This document shows, piece after piece, positions 31,828-32,040 of a stretch of DNA of 32,040 nt (position 1 is the stretch's first letter; the number at the start of each line of letters is the position of its first letter). Source of the stretch: Chloroflexota bacterium (GTDB lineage Bacteria; Chloroflexota; UBA11872); NCBI GenBank assembly GCA_028873795.1, contig JAPPNP010000076.1:1-32040 (forward strand), in the 5' to 3' direction. Both the position numbers and the translations under genes were made by a program. The notes below the pieces were generated by a model. The model was not told where the DNA came from. It saw only the letters and a list, made by a program, of their open reading frames with translations, and did not search any database.

Positions 31828-31873
31828 GTCGACGCTCCCACATTCGCGCGTACCGGATTCCCTTCGACCCCAT

Positions 31874-31959
31874 ATCAAGTATGGAGCAGGCTCTGGCCCT
31901 CTCCCACGGTGAGACCGTTGCATACCGCGTCCGTCATTCCGGCGGAGGCCGGAATCCAG
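31874..31959. repeat. Two dispersed repeat fragments at the right edge
   Basis: 31874-31914 shares ATCAAGT, GCAGGCTCT and CCCTCTCCCACGGTG with 16288-16324 but lacks the second stem arm. 31933-31959 is a short ATTCCGGC/GCCGGAAT inverted repeat like 16520-16539. No gene is supported from 31828 to 32040. Confidence 0.65.
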
Positions 31960-32040
31960 CGTGCAATCAGCCTGTTCCCCCACGAGTAGCAACGGTGTTG
32001 GACCGTCAAGGGATTAGCCCATGGTGGGGTCCCACAGGGC

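Overview
The window is GC-rich, gene-dense bacterial DNA with short intergenic gaps. Its gene families are a DUF192 lipoprotein, VanW-like protein, HyuA/HyuB pair, PhyH dioxygenase, DUF3830, rhamnonate-dehydratase-like enolase and peptide-type binding proteins with a long Val/Glu-rich tether. Together with the many palindromic dispersed repeats, they resemble Chloroflexota of the SAR202/Dehalococcoidia type. That assignment is inference; there is no rRNA or marker protein to settle it. The only RNA gene seen is tRNA-Pro(UGG).

Layout. (1) 113-2470, minus strand: a compact four-gene run of a VOC epimerase/glyoxalase-like protein, a transaldolase/F6P-aldolase-family protein, a cupin and a DUF192 lipoprotein. 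(2) 2471-3640: dispersed repeats around endonuclease III. (3) 3800-7045, plus strand: a VanW-domain protein, tRNA-Pro and a secreted M14 carboxypeptidase. (4) 7053-11556, minus strand: two tandem copies of an ABC-2 exporter module. The copy transcribed first has lost its ATPase gene, leaving a 54-bp in-frame scar, but keeps both permeases. The second has ATPase and both permeases, but its last permease carries a 7-bp deletion that shifts the frame near the C-terminus. (5) 11724-15280, plus strand: ferritin, a PhyH-family dioxygenase, a TPR-like protein of unknown function and a Nudix hydrolase. (6) 15370-16266: a DapA/NanA-family lyase, then 328 bp of repeats. (7) 16595-29312, mainly minus strand: DppC-type permease, two nearly identical Tat/lipoprotein binding proteins, DppB-type permease, HyuA, HyuB and a 64-aa four-cysteine protein whose start lies inside hyuB. 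A plus-strand pair (rhamnonate-dehydratase-like enolase and aldo/keto reductase) interrupts this run. No transporter ATPase is present. (8) 29390-31827, minus strand: an EamA transporter, a DUF3830 protein and a second aldo/keto reductase.

How the genes may work together: the central block looks like uptake and catabolism of an oxidised small molecule (import, ATP-dependent HyuAB chemistry, sugar-acid dehydration, aldo/keto reduction, DapA-type aldol cleavage). The substrate cannot be read from the sequence.

Most notable observations: the ATPase deletion scar and the conserved ATC start context shared by both ABC-2 copies; the frameshifted permease; the HyuA-HyuB-small zinc protein arrangement, which recalls acetone/acetophenone carboxylases; a 348-bp identical tract (probable gene conversion) between the binding-protein paralogues; and a composite palindromic repeat present in two inverted copies.
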